The position numbers and the translations under genes are program-made. Of a stretch of 47,877 nucleotides of DNA, positions 38,653 to 47,485 are shown in pieces (position 1 is the first letter of the stretch; every line of letters starts with the position of its first letter). Origin of the DNA: an uncultured delta proteobacterium (GTDB lineage: Bacteria > Myxococcota_A > Polyangia > Polyangiales > Ga0077539); the NCBI GenBank assembly GCA_903845045.1, contig CAIMWA010000523.1:1-47877 (forward strand). Direction: 5' to 3'. The notes under the pieces were generated by a model. It worked only from the letters and a program-made list of their open reading frames with translations. It was not told the DNA's origin and made no database searches.

Positions 38653-39858
38653 TCATCGGGTGCGCCGCAGCACCTCGTCGCGCAGCGTGCCGCGGTCCGT
38701 GTCGAGCACGTCGGCGGGACGCAGCGCCGCCACGCCGAAGCGCGAAGCGATGGCATCGAGGGCTCCGTTCAGCTTCGACGCCCGCCGCGCGCCATCGTCG
38801 AAGAGGCCGGGCTGCACCGCGGGGTCCTCGAGGAGCACGGCGCTGACGCCGCACAGACGCATCGGCACCAGGCGCCCGCCGCCGGCCTCGACCTCGCGCG
38901 CGAGCAGCGCCGCCACGGCCTCGTAGAGCACCTTGCCGTCGTCCGTCGCACGCTCGAAGGTGCAGCGCCGCGTGCGCCGCTCGAAGCGGTGCGTCTTGAG
39001 ACCCAGCACCACGCCCCGCGCCGCACGACCCGCCCGACGAAGCCTCCGCGCCACGCGCAACGCCTGGGCGTGCAGCTGCGGGAGCAGGTCCTCGGGCCGC
39101 GCGAGGTCCTCGCCGAAGGTGTCCTCGGCGCCGACGCTCTTGGCCGCGCGATCAGGGACCACGGGACGCTCGTCGACGCCTCGCGCGAGGTCGTGGAGCC
39201 GCGCGCCCAGCGACCCCACCGAGGCGATCAACGCGTCGCGGTCCCGCGCGGCCACGTCGGCGATGGTCACGAGCCCGGCGGCGTGCAGCCTCGCCTCGGT
39301 GCGCGCGCCCACACCCCACAGCCGCCCCACGGGCAGCGGCGCCAGGAACGCCACGACACCGTCGTCGGGCACCACCCGCAGCCCGTCGGGCTTCGCGAGG
39401 TCCGAGGCGATCTTGGCGGCGAATTTCACCGGCGCCACGCCCGCCGACGCCGGCAGCCGAAGCTCGTCGCGGATCCGCCGTCGCAGCGTCGCCGCGATGA
39501 CCGCACCGTCGCCGAAGAGCGCCCGCGACCCCGTCACATCGAGGAACGCCTCGTCGAGGGACAGCGGCTCCACGAGGTCCGTCACGGAGCCGAAGATCTC
39601 GTGCAGCCCTTCGCTCGCCGTGACGTACGCGTCGAAGCGGGGACGCACCACGACGGCGTTCCGCGGCGCGCGGCGCAGCGCCTCGGTCATCGGCATCGCG
39701 CTGCGAATGCCGAAGGGACGCGCCTCGTAGCTCGCCGCGAGCACCACCCCGCGATGGCTCCCGCCGACGAGCACCGGCCGCCCGCGCAGCGCGGGATCGT
39801 CGCGCTGCTCCACCGACGCATAGAACGCGTCCATGTCGACGTGGAGGATCGTGCGCAC
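38653..39858 (-). CDS. dinB: DNA polymerase IV (Y-family, DinB)
   Basis: The 401-residue polymerase performs translesion DNA synthesis. Visible landmarks are the palm catalytic residues Asp8 (HVDMDAFYASVE) and Asp102-Glu103 (SLDEAFLD), the aromatic gate at 12-13, GVAPVKFAAKIASDLAKPDG, the helix-hairpin-helix-like LWGVGARTEARLHAAG, and the little-finger region with LVPMRLCGVS. A beta-clamp-binding motif Q-P-G-L-F lies about 60 residues before the C-terminus, followed by ALDAIASRFG, rather than at the very end as in E. coli. It starts with GTG. Neighbours on the same strand are a PilZ protein and a FrnE-like protein. No LexA box was noticed upstream. Confidence 0.95.
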   Translation of the reverse strand: MRTILHVDMDAFYASVEQRDDPALRGRPVLVGGSHRGVVLAASYEARPFGIRSAMPMTEALRRAPRNAVVVRPRFDAYVTASEGLHEIFGSVTDLVEPLSLDEAFLDVTGSRALFGDGAVIAATLRRRIRDELRLPASAGVAPVKFAAKIASDLAKPDGLRVVPDDGVVAFLAPLPVGRLWGVGARTEARLHAAGLVTIADVAARDRDALIASVGSLGARLHDLARGVDERPVVPDRAAKSVGAEDTFGEDLARPEDLLPQLHAQALRVARRLRRAGRAARGVVLGLKTHRFERRTRRCTFERATDDGKVLYEAVAALLAREVEAGGGRLVPMRLCGVSAVLLEDPAVQPGLFDDGARRASKLNGALDAIASRFGVAALRPADVLDTDRGTLRDEVLRRTR

Positions 39859-39879
39859 GGCACGACGACGATACCGCCG

Positions 39880-40647
39880 TCAGCCCAGCACGCGCTTGCG
39901 GGCCGCGGCCACGACGTTCGGCGGCGCGCCGACGCCCTTGGCCATCTGCCGCAGCGACTCCGCCGAGCACCCCGCCAGGGCCCGCACGGCCACCTCACTC
40001 GGCGTCTTCGGGTTGCGCGCGATGGCGTCGGCGACGGACGACCGCCCCATCCACTCCGAGCGATCGGCCAGCATGCGCAGCAGGTCCGGCGCGGCCTGCG
40101 CGTTCTTCGCGATGGCCACCACCTCGTCGAGGGTGATGCGCGGGTTCTTCAGCACGTGCGGATGCAGCGCGCGGTTGCGATCGCGGAGGGCCGCCGCGCG
40201 CTCGTCGCGTCCGCCATGTTGAGCGAGGCGCATCTTCTCGGCCGGCGAGAGATCGTCCCACGAGGCGGGCACGTCGGCGGCCACGGACGCGGGGGCCGGC
40301 GCGGGGACCGGGGACGTCGCCGCGGCGTCGCCGCCGATGCGCTCGTGCCGTGCGGGCGCGGCGTCGGAGCCGTCCGCAGGCAACGACGGGAGCATCGCGC
40401 GCAGGGCGTCGGAGACCTCGTGCCCGATGGCGATGGCGAGACCGTGCCCCGGCGTCGACGCGAGCACTGCGCCTTCGACCTGCACCGCGCGACCATCGGG
40501 TGCGACGATCTCGAGCGCGCATCGTGCGCCGTACGCGAGGTCCTCCGGCGGCGCGGCCAGGACGTAGAGACCGCCGCGGCCGATCTGCGTGTCGAGGTCG
40601 CGCTTCAGGTCGGACGCACGGGCATAGGTGACGCGGTAGCGCTCCAT
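39880..40647 (-). CDS. PilZ-domain protein with C-terminal helical repeats
   Basis: The 255-residue protein opens with RYRVTYARASDLKRDLDTQIGRGGLYVLAAPP followed by a six-stranded-looking segment to about residue 75, the pattern of a PilZ domain, which usually binds cyclic-di-GMP; the classical RxxxR and DxSxxG pair is not fully canonical. After an Ala/Pro-rich linker (about 95-125), about 120 residues of short helices such as LDEVVAIAKNAQAAPDLLRML and SVADAIARNPKTPSEVAVRAL resemble leucine-rich-variant or DUF2336-like helical repeats. The gene starts 7 bases after the FrnE-like gene, so they are coupled. It is likely a second-messenger effector in signalling, not proven. Confidence 0.75.
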   Translation of the reverse strand: MERYRVTYARASDLKRDLDTQIGRGGLYVLAAPPEDLAYGARCALEIVAPDGRAVQVEGAVLASTPGHGLAIAIGHEVSDALRAMLPSLPADGSDAAPARHERIGGDAAATSPVPAPAPASVAADVPASWDDLSPAEKMRLAQHGGRDERAAALRDRNRALHPHVLKNPRITLDEVVAIAKNAQAAPDLLRMLADRSEWMGRSSVADAIARNPKTPSEVAVRALAGCSAESLRQMAKGVGAPPNVVAAARKRVLG

Positions 40648-40654
40648 GGCGGCG

Positions 40655-41332
40655 TCAGGTCGTGACGCCGGCGCCGGACGCGATGCACTCGTCGAAGAAG
40701 TTCACCAGCGTCTCCACGGGCTGGGCACCGGACGCTCCGCGCTCCCGGTCGACGATGAAGGCCGGCACGCCGCGCACGCCGAGAAGCTCCATGGCCTTCA
40801 TCTCCCCGAAGACCTCGCCGCCGTACGCATCGCTCGCGAGCACCGCATCGACGCGGTCCCCGTCGAGGCCGGCCTCCACCGCGAGGGCGCGCAGCACCGC
40901 GGCGTCGCCGGTGTCGCGACCGTCGGTGAAGTGCGCCACGAAGAGCGCCCCGAGGAGCCGCTGCGCCACGCCGGGAGCCCCCTCGGCCTGGGCGCACTGC
41001 ATCAGCCGATGCCCCGGCAGCGAGTCCGGCATGCGCGCGATGGACTCGAACGCGAAGGTGATCCCGTCGGCGCGGCCCACGTCGGCGACCCGGGCCCAGA
41101 CCTCGCCGAGCTTCGCCTCGGTCTTGAACTTTCCGAGCAGGTGGGCGCGGTAGTCCTCCCCCGCGGGACCGACGTCCGGCGAGATGCGGTACGGCACGAA
41201 GCGCGGCACGACGCGCGCGCGGTCGGCCACGGCCGCGGCGGCGCGCTCGAAGCGGCGCAGACCGATGAAGCACCAGGGGCAAACGAGGTCCGAGACGATC
41301 TCCACGGCGAGCGTCGGCAGGGCGTCCGTCAT
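40655..41332 (-). CDS. DsbA-fold oxidoreductase, FrnE-like
   Basis: The 225-residue protein has the thioredoxin-fold redox motif CPWC (Cys18, Cys21) within DLVCPWCFIG, the DsbA-type helical insertion, and a cis-proline in GVRGVPAFIVD. These match the FrnE/2-hydroxychromene-carboxylate-isomerase-like branch of DsbA proteins, which are cytoplasmic and often linked to oxidative stress. No signal peptide is present, as expected for FrnE. It heads a minus-strand series with the PilZ and dinB genes and is divergent from the next lipoprotein gene. Confidence 0.9.
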   Translation of the reverse strand: MTDALPTLAVEIVSDLVCPWCFIGLRRFERAAAAVADRARVVPRFVPYRISPDVGPAGEDYRAHLLGKFKTEAKLGEVWARVADVGRADGITFAFESIARMPDSLPGHRLMQCAQAEGAPGVAQRLLGALFVAHFTDGRDTGDAAVLRALAVEAGLDGDRVDAVLASDAYGGEVFGEMKAMELLGVRGVPAFIVDRERGASGAQPVETLVNFFDECIASGAGVTT

Positions 41333-41423
41333 GTCCGGCGATCTACCACGAGCGACCGCCGCTGCGCGGACCTACACTGCCGATCGCTCGCCCGTTGCGG
41401 CCAGAAGAGAGTAGAGGACCCCC

Positions 41424-42215
41424 ATGCAGCGTCCCGTGCACGCCCCGCGCGCCCTCGTCTCCGCCGTCGCCCTCGCCGCGAGCCTCGTCTTCGGCTGCGG
41501 CGCCTCCGTCGAATCGCCCGCGACGGACGCGGCACCGGGCGACGCGACGACGTCCGACGCCCCGGCCGGCTGCCGCCTCTCGGACGGATCGTTCTGCGCG
41601 CTCGGCGCGAGCTGCCCGTCCCCGGACGGCTGCAACACCTGCTCGTGCCAGCCCGACGGCCAGGTGCTGTGCACCCTGCGTGCGTGCGCCACCGACGCGG
41701 GCCCCAGCGTCGACGTCACCCCCCTTCCCGACACCGGCGCGCGCCCCGATGCCGGCGCACCGCGCGACGTGGGCGCCCCGTCGGACCTTGGCGTCGTCGA
41801 TGCCGGCGTGATGGACGGCGGGTACGGCGAGGCGGGCGTCGTCGAGGCCAGCGTGCCCGGCGACGCGAACCCCGCGACGGACGCCGGAACGCCCTCGTCG
41901 GACATCGGCTACTCGGCCGTGTGCAACGTGTCCGGCGGCCCGACCTTCCCCGCGCTGGGCCGCACGTGCGCGGCGTCGACGGACTGCGCCACCTTCGTGC
42001 ACCAGACCGACTGCTGCGGAAACTCCCGCGCCTTCGGCGTCAGCGTCCTCGCCCTCGGCGCCCTGCAGGCTCTCGAGGACACGTGCCGACCGCTGTACCC
42101 GCGCTGCGGTTGCCCGTCCCGCGCGCCGGTGCTCGACGACGGAAGCTCCGGCAGCTTCGGCGGTCCGTACCCCGTCGACTGCGTCTCCGGACAGTGCCGC
42201 ACGCACGGGCCCTGA
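41424..42215 (+). CDS. Lipoprotein with Cys-rich (VWC/antistasin-like) module
   Basis: The 263-residue protein has a lipobox L-V-F-G-C (Cys25), then SPATDAAPGDATTSDAP, then a small Cys cluster (GCRLSDGSFCALGASC, CNTCSCQPDGQVLCTLRAC) that looks like an antistasin/VWC-type knot. A long Asp/Ala/Gly/Pro linker (residues about 90-160) and a second Cys-rich domain (CNVSGGPTFPALGRTC, TDCATFVHQTDCCGN) follow. An AGAGG site supports the ATG. It converges on the 42219-43169 gene; its stop lies inside a perfect 20-bp palindrome. Confidence 0.8.
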   Translation: MQRPVHAPRALVSAVALAASLVFGCGASVESPATDAAPGDATTSDAPAGCRLSDGSFCALGASCPSPDGCNTCSCQPDGQVLCTLRACATDAGPSVDVTPLPDTGARPDAGAPRDVGAPSDLGVVDAGVMDGGYGEAGVVEASVPGDANPATDAGTPSSDIGYSAVCNVSGGPTFPALGRTCAASTDCATFVHQTDCCGNSRAFGVSVLALGALQALEDTCRPLYPRCGCPSRAPVLDDGSSGSFGGPYPVDCVSGQCRTHGP

Positions 42216-42234
42216 CGTTCAGCCGGCTGAACGT
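42215..42234. terminator. Perfect 20-bp palindrome spanning convergent stop codons
   Basis: ACGTTCAGCC/GGCTGAACGT is a perfect inverted repeat with no spacer. The plus-strand gene's TGA ends at its first base and the minus-strand gene's stop (complement TCA, 42219-42221) is within it, so the hairpin would form at the end of both messages. It is probably a shared terminator or 3' stabiliser. Confidence 0.6.
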
Positions 42235-43169
42235 ACGGCGGTCGCCACGACGTCGACGCCGCCGCGCTCGTCGCGAAGCACCACCCACACCCGCGCCGAC
42301 GTCACACCCGCGTCGAGGTGCAGCACGTTCGCCGACGCCGTGCCGCTGACGTCGGGCACGGTGCGGTCCCGCGCGAACGATCCGCCGTCGGTGTACCAGG
42401 TGAGCTCGAGGGCCTCGGTGCGCTCCACCAGGGCCCGCGTCGCCGGGTCCACGCGCACGTAGCGCTCCGCCGAGGCCGCGTCCCAGAGCGCGAGCACCGG
42501 CACGTCGCGGAGGGCGCCCAGGTCCACGGGGGTCGTTGCATCGCGCGGAAGGCCCCGCGGCGCGCCGTCGACGACGGCGAAGACCCCGGTGAGCGCGGGG
42601 TTCGCGTCGTTCACGTACCGCGTCGCCCACGCCGCCGCCGTCGCGCCAGGAACATCAGGCGGAAGGCAGCGCACGCGGTACCGCGCGAACATCGTCTCCG
42701 TGGCGTTGCCCGCCGCGAGGTCGAGGCGCACAGGAAGCTGCCACCCGCCGGTCACGTCGGGATCCGGTGCGCGCGTGCGGGCCTCGCCGTTGTTCGCCGC
42801 CGGCGTCTGCGGACCGATGCGCGCGCAGGCATCCGCAGGGATCGTCACCGTCACCTGCGTCGCCGTGGTCGCCCCGCCAAGAGGCGCGAGCGCCCCCGCG
42901 TCGTCGTCCCCGAGACACGCCGACGCGATGCTCCCGGACTCCGATGGCGAGCGCGCGGCGAGGCATGCACGCCAGCGCACCGTCGGTGTCACCGGGGTCC
43001 CCGCGGGCTGCACCACCGTCGCCGTCAGCGTCACCGTGGCCCCCGGACGCGCCTCCGCAGGATCGCCGCGCACCGCCACCACGCGCGGAGCCACCACCCT
43101 CGACGCGTGCACCGTCAGGTCCGGCGCGCACGCCACGAGGAACATCGAAGAAAGGCTCAGCGCGCGCAT
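42219..43169 (-). CDS. Lipoprotein, last gene of the outer-envelope operon
   Basis: The 316-residue protein has a signal peptide with lipobox L-V-A-C (Cys14). The body is mostly beta with two Ig-like stretches, the first opening EARPGATVTLTATVVQPAGTP and the second including LELTWYTDGGSFARD and SARVWVVLRDERGG. Four to five cysteines are present. The start ATG is 1 base after the TonB receptor stop, so the two are tightly coupled. No family is recognised. Context suggests a partner lipoprotein of the TonB-dependent receptor. Confidence 0.75.
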   Translation of the reverse strand: MRALSLSSMFLVACAPDLTVHASRVVAPRVVAVRGDPAEARPGATVTLTATVVQPAGTPVTPTVRWRACLAARSPSESGSIASACLGDDDAGALAPLGGATTATQVTVTIPADACARIGPQTPAANNGEARTRAPDPDVTGGWQLPVRLDLAAGNATETMFARYRVRCLPPDVPGATAAAWATRYVNDANPALTGVFAVVDGAPRGLPRDATTPVDLGALRDVPVLALWDAASAERYVRVDPATRALVERTEALELTWYTDGGSFARDRTVPDVSGTASANVLHLDAGVTSARVWVVLRDERGGVDVVATAVRSAG

Positions 43170-43170
43170 G

Positions 43171-45231
43171 TCACCACTCCCCTCGCACGCCGAGGTCCGC
43201 GAGGATCGGCAGGCCCGTGATCGTTCCCTGCCGCGCGTACGTCGGATCCCAGAGCACCTCCTCGGCGATGGGACGATTCAGCAGGTTCAGCACGTCGAGG
43301 AACACGACGAGCTCGCCGCGGCCCACGCGAAAGCGCTTGTCGATGCGCAGGTCGGCGCTTGCGATGAGCGGCAGCCGCGCGCTGTTCGTGGCACCGAAGA
43401 CGGGCTGGTAGTCCGCCGTGAGCGCGTCGAAGGTGCGGCCCACCACCGGCGTGCGCGGCAGCCCGGTGAGCAGCCGAAAGCGCGCGCCGACGCTGAACCC
43501 GAGAGGGAGCCGCACGCTGCCGACGGCGGTCAGCAGGTGCGTCTGGTCGTAGTCCGAGAGGCGCTCCGCGGCGCCGTCGCGGTCGATGACGGCGCTGCGC
43601 TGGAGCGTGTACGAGATCCATCCCGTGAAGCCGTGCGTGGGCGCGCAGCGCACCGTGAGCTGACCTCCGTACGCGAGCGACTCTCCCGTCGGAGCCAGCG
43701 CGTTGCCGACGGTGGGGGCGCCCGCGACGCGCTCCGCGAGGTCCGTCACGCGGCGCACGAAGCCCAGGGCCTCGACGGTGACGAAGCGGCCCAGCGAGAA
43801 CGTCGCGCCGCCCAACGCCTGCAGCGAACGCGCGCCCGGGAGCGTCGGCGCGCCGAACACCGCGGAGAGATCCGAGGGGCGCGGCGCGGCGTGGTAGATG
43901 CCGCCGGCGGCCTTCAGCGCGAGCCACGGCGTCACCTGCGCGAGCACCAGCAGCCGCGGATCGACGGCGGCCTCGAGGCGCGCGGAACCGTACGTGGGGG
44001 CGTCGCCGACGGCGGGGTAGCGACGCGACACGTCGGTCAGCGCCGTCTCCAGACGCACGCCCGGGACGATGCGAAGCCGGTCCCGGAAGAACGTCATCGG
44101 CGCCTCGACGAAGGGCGCGGCCTGCACCTGGCGCACGCTCCACGAGTCCGAGGCGTCGTCGCCGGCGGGGGCTTGGCCGAAGACGAAGACGTCGCCCTCG
44201 CGCGCAGGACGCAGCAACGACCCGCGGCGCGCCAGGGCCGAAGACGCGAACTCCGCGTCGAGGCCCACCGACAGACGCACCCACGGCGCGAGCGAGCGCT
44301 GCCACACGGCGCGCAGCCCTCCGCGCAGATCCGTCTCCGCGAAGGACGAAGGGTACGGACCGACCTGCTCGGTGCGCGACGCATCGTCGACGCCGAGCCA
44401 CACGCCCACCGCGAGCCGCGCGCCGTCGTCGAGCTGCCGCGTGTACCGCGCGCTCAGCCGATGAAACTCGCTCGCGCGGAGGAGCGATCGCGCGCGCACC
44501 GGGTCGTCGCTGGCGAAGCGGTTCTCGCCGCGGTCGCGGCTGCCGAAGGCGAAGAAGGTCCAGCGCGAGGTCTCCGAGGAGCGCACCTCGGCCCGCGCCT
44601 GGTAGTCGCCGTACTGCGGGATCGACAGGTACTGCAGCGTGTCCGGCGAGGCGACGAGCGGCGCGAGGCGGTCGATGAGCCCCCAACGCAGGCCCGCGCC
44701 CAGCGTCACGCGATCGCTCACCTGCCACGACGCCGCCGCGCTCGCGTCGAGCAGGTCCAGCGACGCGACGCCGTGAAAGCCCTCGCGCATCGGCGCCGTG
44801 CCGATCTCCACGAGGCCCGCGAGCGCGCGCCCCTGCTCGGCGCCATAGGCCCCCGGCGAGAGCTCGATGCTCCCCGCGAAGAAGCCGTTGAGCACCGACC
44901 GCAGCCCGCTCCCGTGAAAGAGCTGCGGGATCGGAACGCCGTCGACGGTGATGCGCGACTGCTCCGGCGCCGCGCCCCAGACGATGAGCTCGCCGGAGCC
45001 GAAGCTCCCGCGGCCGACGCCCGGCAGGCTCTCCACCACGCGCACCGCATCGCCCTGCGTTCCCGGGAGATCGCGCGCCACCGAGGCGTCGGTGCGGGTC
45101 GCCGCGGCGGACTGTCGTCGGCGTCGCACGCGCACCACGGTCTCGCCGGCGTCGGCGGGCTCGGGCTCCGGTGCCACCGCGGCGGGCGGGGCCTGCACGG
45201 CATGGAGCTGCGACCACGCGGCGACGATCAC
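43171..45231 (-). CDS. TonB-dependent outer-membrane receptor
   Basis: The 686-residue product starts at GTG 45231, chosen because it is 4 bases after the preceding gene's stop and begins a short hydrophobic leader. The plug domain is clear: DLPGTQGDAVRVVESLPGV, GSGELIVWGAAPEQSRITVDGVPIP, then LNGFFAGSIELSPGAYGAEQGRALAGLVEI. The rest forms amphipathic barrel strands with alternating aromatic residues, ending near ASADLRIDKRFRVG and VFLDVLNLLNR. Such receptors import metal complexes, vitamins or glycans using TonB energy. No clear TonB box was seen. The gene lies between two lipoproteins in a five-gene operon. Confidence 0.88.
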   Translation of the reverse strand: MIVAAWSQLHAVQAPPAAVAPEPEPADAGETVVRVRRRRQSAAATRTDASVARDLPGTQGDAVRVVESLPGVGRGSFGSGELIVWGAAPEQSRITVDGVPIPQLFHGSGLRSVLNGFFAGSIELSPGAYGAEQGRALAGLVEIGTAPMREGFHGVASLDLLDASAAASWQVSDRVTLGAGLRWGLIDRLAPLVASPDTLQYLSIPQYGDYQARAEVRSSETSRWTFFAFGSRDRGENRFASDDPVRARSLLRASEFHRLSARYTRQLDDGARLAVGVWLGVDDASRTEQVGPYPSSFAETDLRGGLRAVWQRSLAPWVRLSVGLDAEFASSALARRGSLLRPAREGDVFVFGQAPAGDDASDSWSVRQVQAAPFVEAPMTFFRDRLRIVPGVRLETALTDVSRRYPAVGDAPTYGSARLEAAVDPRLLVLAQVTPWLALKAAGGIYHAAPRPSDLSAVFGAPTLPGARSLQALGGATFSLGRFVTVEALGFVRRVTDLAERVAGAPTVGNALAPTGESLAYGGQLTVRCAPTHGFTGWISYTLQRSAVIDRDGAAERLSDYDQTHLLTAVGSVRLPLGFSVGARFRLLTGLPRTPVVGRTFDALTADYQPVFGATNSARLPLIASADLRIDKRFRVGRGELVVFLDVLNLLNRPIAEEVLWDPTYARQGTITGLPILADLGVRGEW

Positions 45232-45235
45232 GACG

Positions 45236-46159
45236 TCACTCCGCCACCGAGAAATCGAGCACGCGCCGGCCGTCCTCCGCAGGACCTCCGCCGGGCGCGT
45301 CGACGTCGCGCGCGAAGGACTGGCCCCGCGCCTCGGAGACCACCGCGCCCCCGCGAACGACGCGCACGCGCCACGCCGTGCCGGCCTCGCCGCACGCCGC
45401 GAAGAGGTGCACGCGCACCGTGTACGCACCCGCTGCAGGTACGGGAAAGGTCGCCGCCTCGCGGTTGCGGCCGTCGATGACGCAGCCCGCGTTGGAGTTG
45501 AGGTCCACGCGCGGACCGCCCGTCGCGACGCGTGTCCACGTGCCCGCGGCGGTGCGGATGCCCCGCGAGCCCAGCGTCGTGCCGTCGGGCAGCGCGACGA
45601 GCAGGTCGAGGTCCATGGGGCGGTCCCAGTCGAGCACCACGGCGAGCGGCGCGTCGGGCAGCTCCGAGAGCACCGTCAGCGGCAGACCCCTCCGCGGACC
45701 GATGCGCCCCGCGGCATCGACGGCGGCGAAGAGCACCGTGCGCGGCCCCGGCGCGAGGTCGCTGGCGAGGTCCGCCACGGCGTGAAAGGTGAGGTTCGGC
45801 GGAAGGTCCACGTCCCGAGCGTCGACGGGCACGAGCCAGTAGCCGCGGTCGGCTTCGAGGCCCACGGCCACCGTCGTCGCGTTGAAGGAAACGCTGCCGT
45901 TGAAGGTCTTTCCGAGCTGTCCTCCGCGCACCTGCAGGTTCGCCGTCTGCACCACGGCGACCACCGGCGGAGCGAGCGGTGCACCGCCGTCGGGGTCCGG
46001 TGCCACGCTCGCATCGGCGTCGGGGCCCGCGGGAAACGGCGCCTCGACGAAGCGCCCGCCGCGCACCTGGAGCTGCGCGACGAGGCCCGTGCCCATTGGC
46101 AGCTGCTCGCCGCACCCCGCCACGAGAACGGCGAGCGCGAAGAAGGTCCGCGCGCTCAC
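45236..46159 (-). CDS. Lipoprotein with YfaP/DUF2135-like domain
   Basis: The 307-residue protein starts at GTG 46159, which overlaps the porin stop in GTGA; the extension upstream has no signal character. The lipobox is L-V-A-G-C (Cys16). A strand repeat QLQVRGGRF / NLQVRGGQLGKTF appears twice in the first third. The C-terminal part has LDWDRPMDLDLLVALPDGT, VDLNSNAGC and AGAYTVRVHLFAACG, the layout of DUF2135/YfaP-type domains in which Asp residues may bind calcium. It is probably outer-membrane-associated, working with the adjacent porin and TonB receptor. Confidence 0.82.
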   Translation of the reverse strand: MSARTFFALAVLVAGCGEQLPMGTGLVAQLQVRGGRFVEAPFPAGPDADASVAPDPDGGAPLAPPVVAVVQTANLQVRGGQLGKTFNGSVSFNATTVAVGLEADRGYWLVPVDARDVDLPPNLTFHAVADLASDLAPGPRTVLFAAVDAAGRIGPRRGLPLTVLSELPDAPLAVVLDWDRPMDLDLLVALPDGTTLGSRGIRTAAGTWTRVATGGPRVDLNSNAGCVIDGRNREAATFPVPAAGAYTVRVHLFAACGEAGTAWRVRVVRGGAVVSEARGQSFARDVDAPGGGPAEDGRRVLDFSVAE

Positions 46160-47478
46160 GGCGACACCTGCACGCGCAGCGTGAAGCGGTCGTTGGCGAG
46201 GTCCGTCGGCAGGCCGTCGGTGCCGAGCGCGAGGTGGTCCTGGATGAAGTCGTACTGCGCGACGATGCGGCACCCGGTGCCGGGCACCTGAAAGCCCGCG
46301 AGCACGCTCTCGGTGGTCACGCTTCGCGGCGCGAGCACCACGACGCCGGCCTGCGTGGCCGTGCTGTCGACGTTCGGGTCGTAGTGGTCGAAGCGCACGC
46401 CGAGCAGCACGCGATCGAAGAGCCGCACGGTGCCGCCCGCGACGACGCCGAGCCCGCGCAGGTCGTGGCCGAGCCCCACCGGATCCGACGGAAAGAGCCC
46501 GCGATCCATGTTCTGTCCGAACATCACCTCGGCGTAGGCGTCGACGGCCACGCGCGCTCCGAGACGAAGCTCCACCGCGGCGTCGGCGCCCACGGCGAAG
46601 CGCACGAAGGACTGCGAGCGCACCGCGGCGCGCCCCTGCAAGAGCACGAGGCTGTCTGGCGTGAGCACGCCGTTCTCGGCCACGTCACGCACGCCGAGGG
46701 CGTCCACACCCTGCGGCGTTCCGGCGTGAAAGCCCGCGCCGCCGAGCGCCGAGACGCCCGCGGTGACGTGCGCGGTGCGTGCCCGCACGTCGACGCCGAG
46801 GCGGCCGACGACGTCGCGCGGAGCGAGCGGCGCCGTGGCCCCGTAGCGCACCTCGTCGACGGGGTGTCCGTTCACCACCGCGACGGCGTAGCGGAACCAC
46901 CCGAGGGCTCCCTGCACCCGCGCGCCGAGGTCGCTCTCGCCGGGAAAGAACGCCTGCGCGACGGTGCTGTTCTCCATGAACACGCGCTCCCGCGCGCTGC
47001 GCAGCGTCTCGAAGCCGAAGGGCGTGCGGAACATCCCCACGGTGACCATCGCCGCGCTGAGACCGCGGTCGTTCGGAGGCAGCCGCAGCGACGCCTCGGC
47101 CTGGCGCACGCCGAAGGCCACGCCGTGCACGGTGTTCACGTCGGCCTCGAAGACCATCTGCGCCCAGCGGTGCTCGAGGCCCAGCACCACGCGTCCGCGG
47201 CGCAGCACGAAGCGGTCCTGATTGAGGAGTCGCAGACCGTCCGAGGAGAGCTCCTCCTCGGAGTCGGCGTGGTGCTCGTACTGCGCTTGGATGTACGGCA
47301 GCAGCCGCACGGTGAACGGCCCCACGGGGAACGCGAAGCCCCCGCCGGCCTCCGGCGGCAGCACCCGCGCCGATGGGGGAGACGTGGGTGCTGCCGTGGA
47401 CGGAGACGACGACTGCGCGAGCGCGGGAGCCGCCGCCACGAAGAGCGCGGCCGCGACGAGAACGGGCGAGGGCTTCAC
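46156..47478 (-). CDS. Outer-membrane porin resembling phosphate-selective porins O/P
   Basis: The 440-residue protein has a signal peptide (VLVAAALFVAAAPALAQ) and a barrel opening with VRLLPYIQAQYEHHADSEEE, RFVLRRGRVVLGLEHRWAQMVFEADVN, VGMFRTPFGFETLRSA and ARVQGALGWFRYAVAVVNGHP. The RxRxxxxG and GMFRTPFGFE elements are characteristic of OprO/OprP-like porins (Porin_O_P). The specificity residues cannot be judged. The start is GTG 47478, 7 bases after the lipoprotein stop; ATG 47514 is an alternative. The stop overlaps the next start in GTGA. It is the most certain transport gene in the five-gene operon. Confidence 0.82.
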   Translation of the reverse strand: MKPSPVLVAAALFVAAAPALAQSSSPSTAAPTSPPSARVLPPEAGGGFAFPVGPFTVRLLPYIQAQYEHHADSEEELSSDGLRLLNQDRFVLRRGRVVLGLEHRWAQMVFEADVNTVHGVAFGVRQAEASLRLPPNDRGLSAAMVTVGMFRTPFGFETLRSARERVFMENSTVAQAFFPGESDLGARVQGALGWFRYAVAVVNGHPVDEVRYGATAPLAPRDVVGRLGVDVRARTAHVTAGVSALGGAGFHAGTPQGVDALGVRDVAENGVLTPDSLVLLQGRAAVRSQSFVRFAVGADAAVELRLGARVAVDAYAEVMFGQNMDRGLFPSDPVGLGHDLRGLGVVAGGTVRLFDRVLLGVRFDHYDPNVDSTATQAGVVVLAPRSVTTESVLAGFQVPGTGCRIVAQYDFIQDHLALGTDGLPTDLANDRFTLRVQVSP

Positions 47479-47485
47479 GGGTGCG

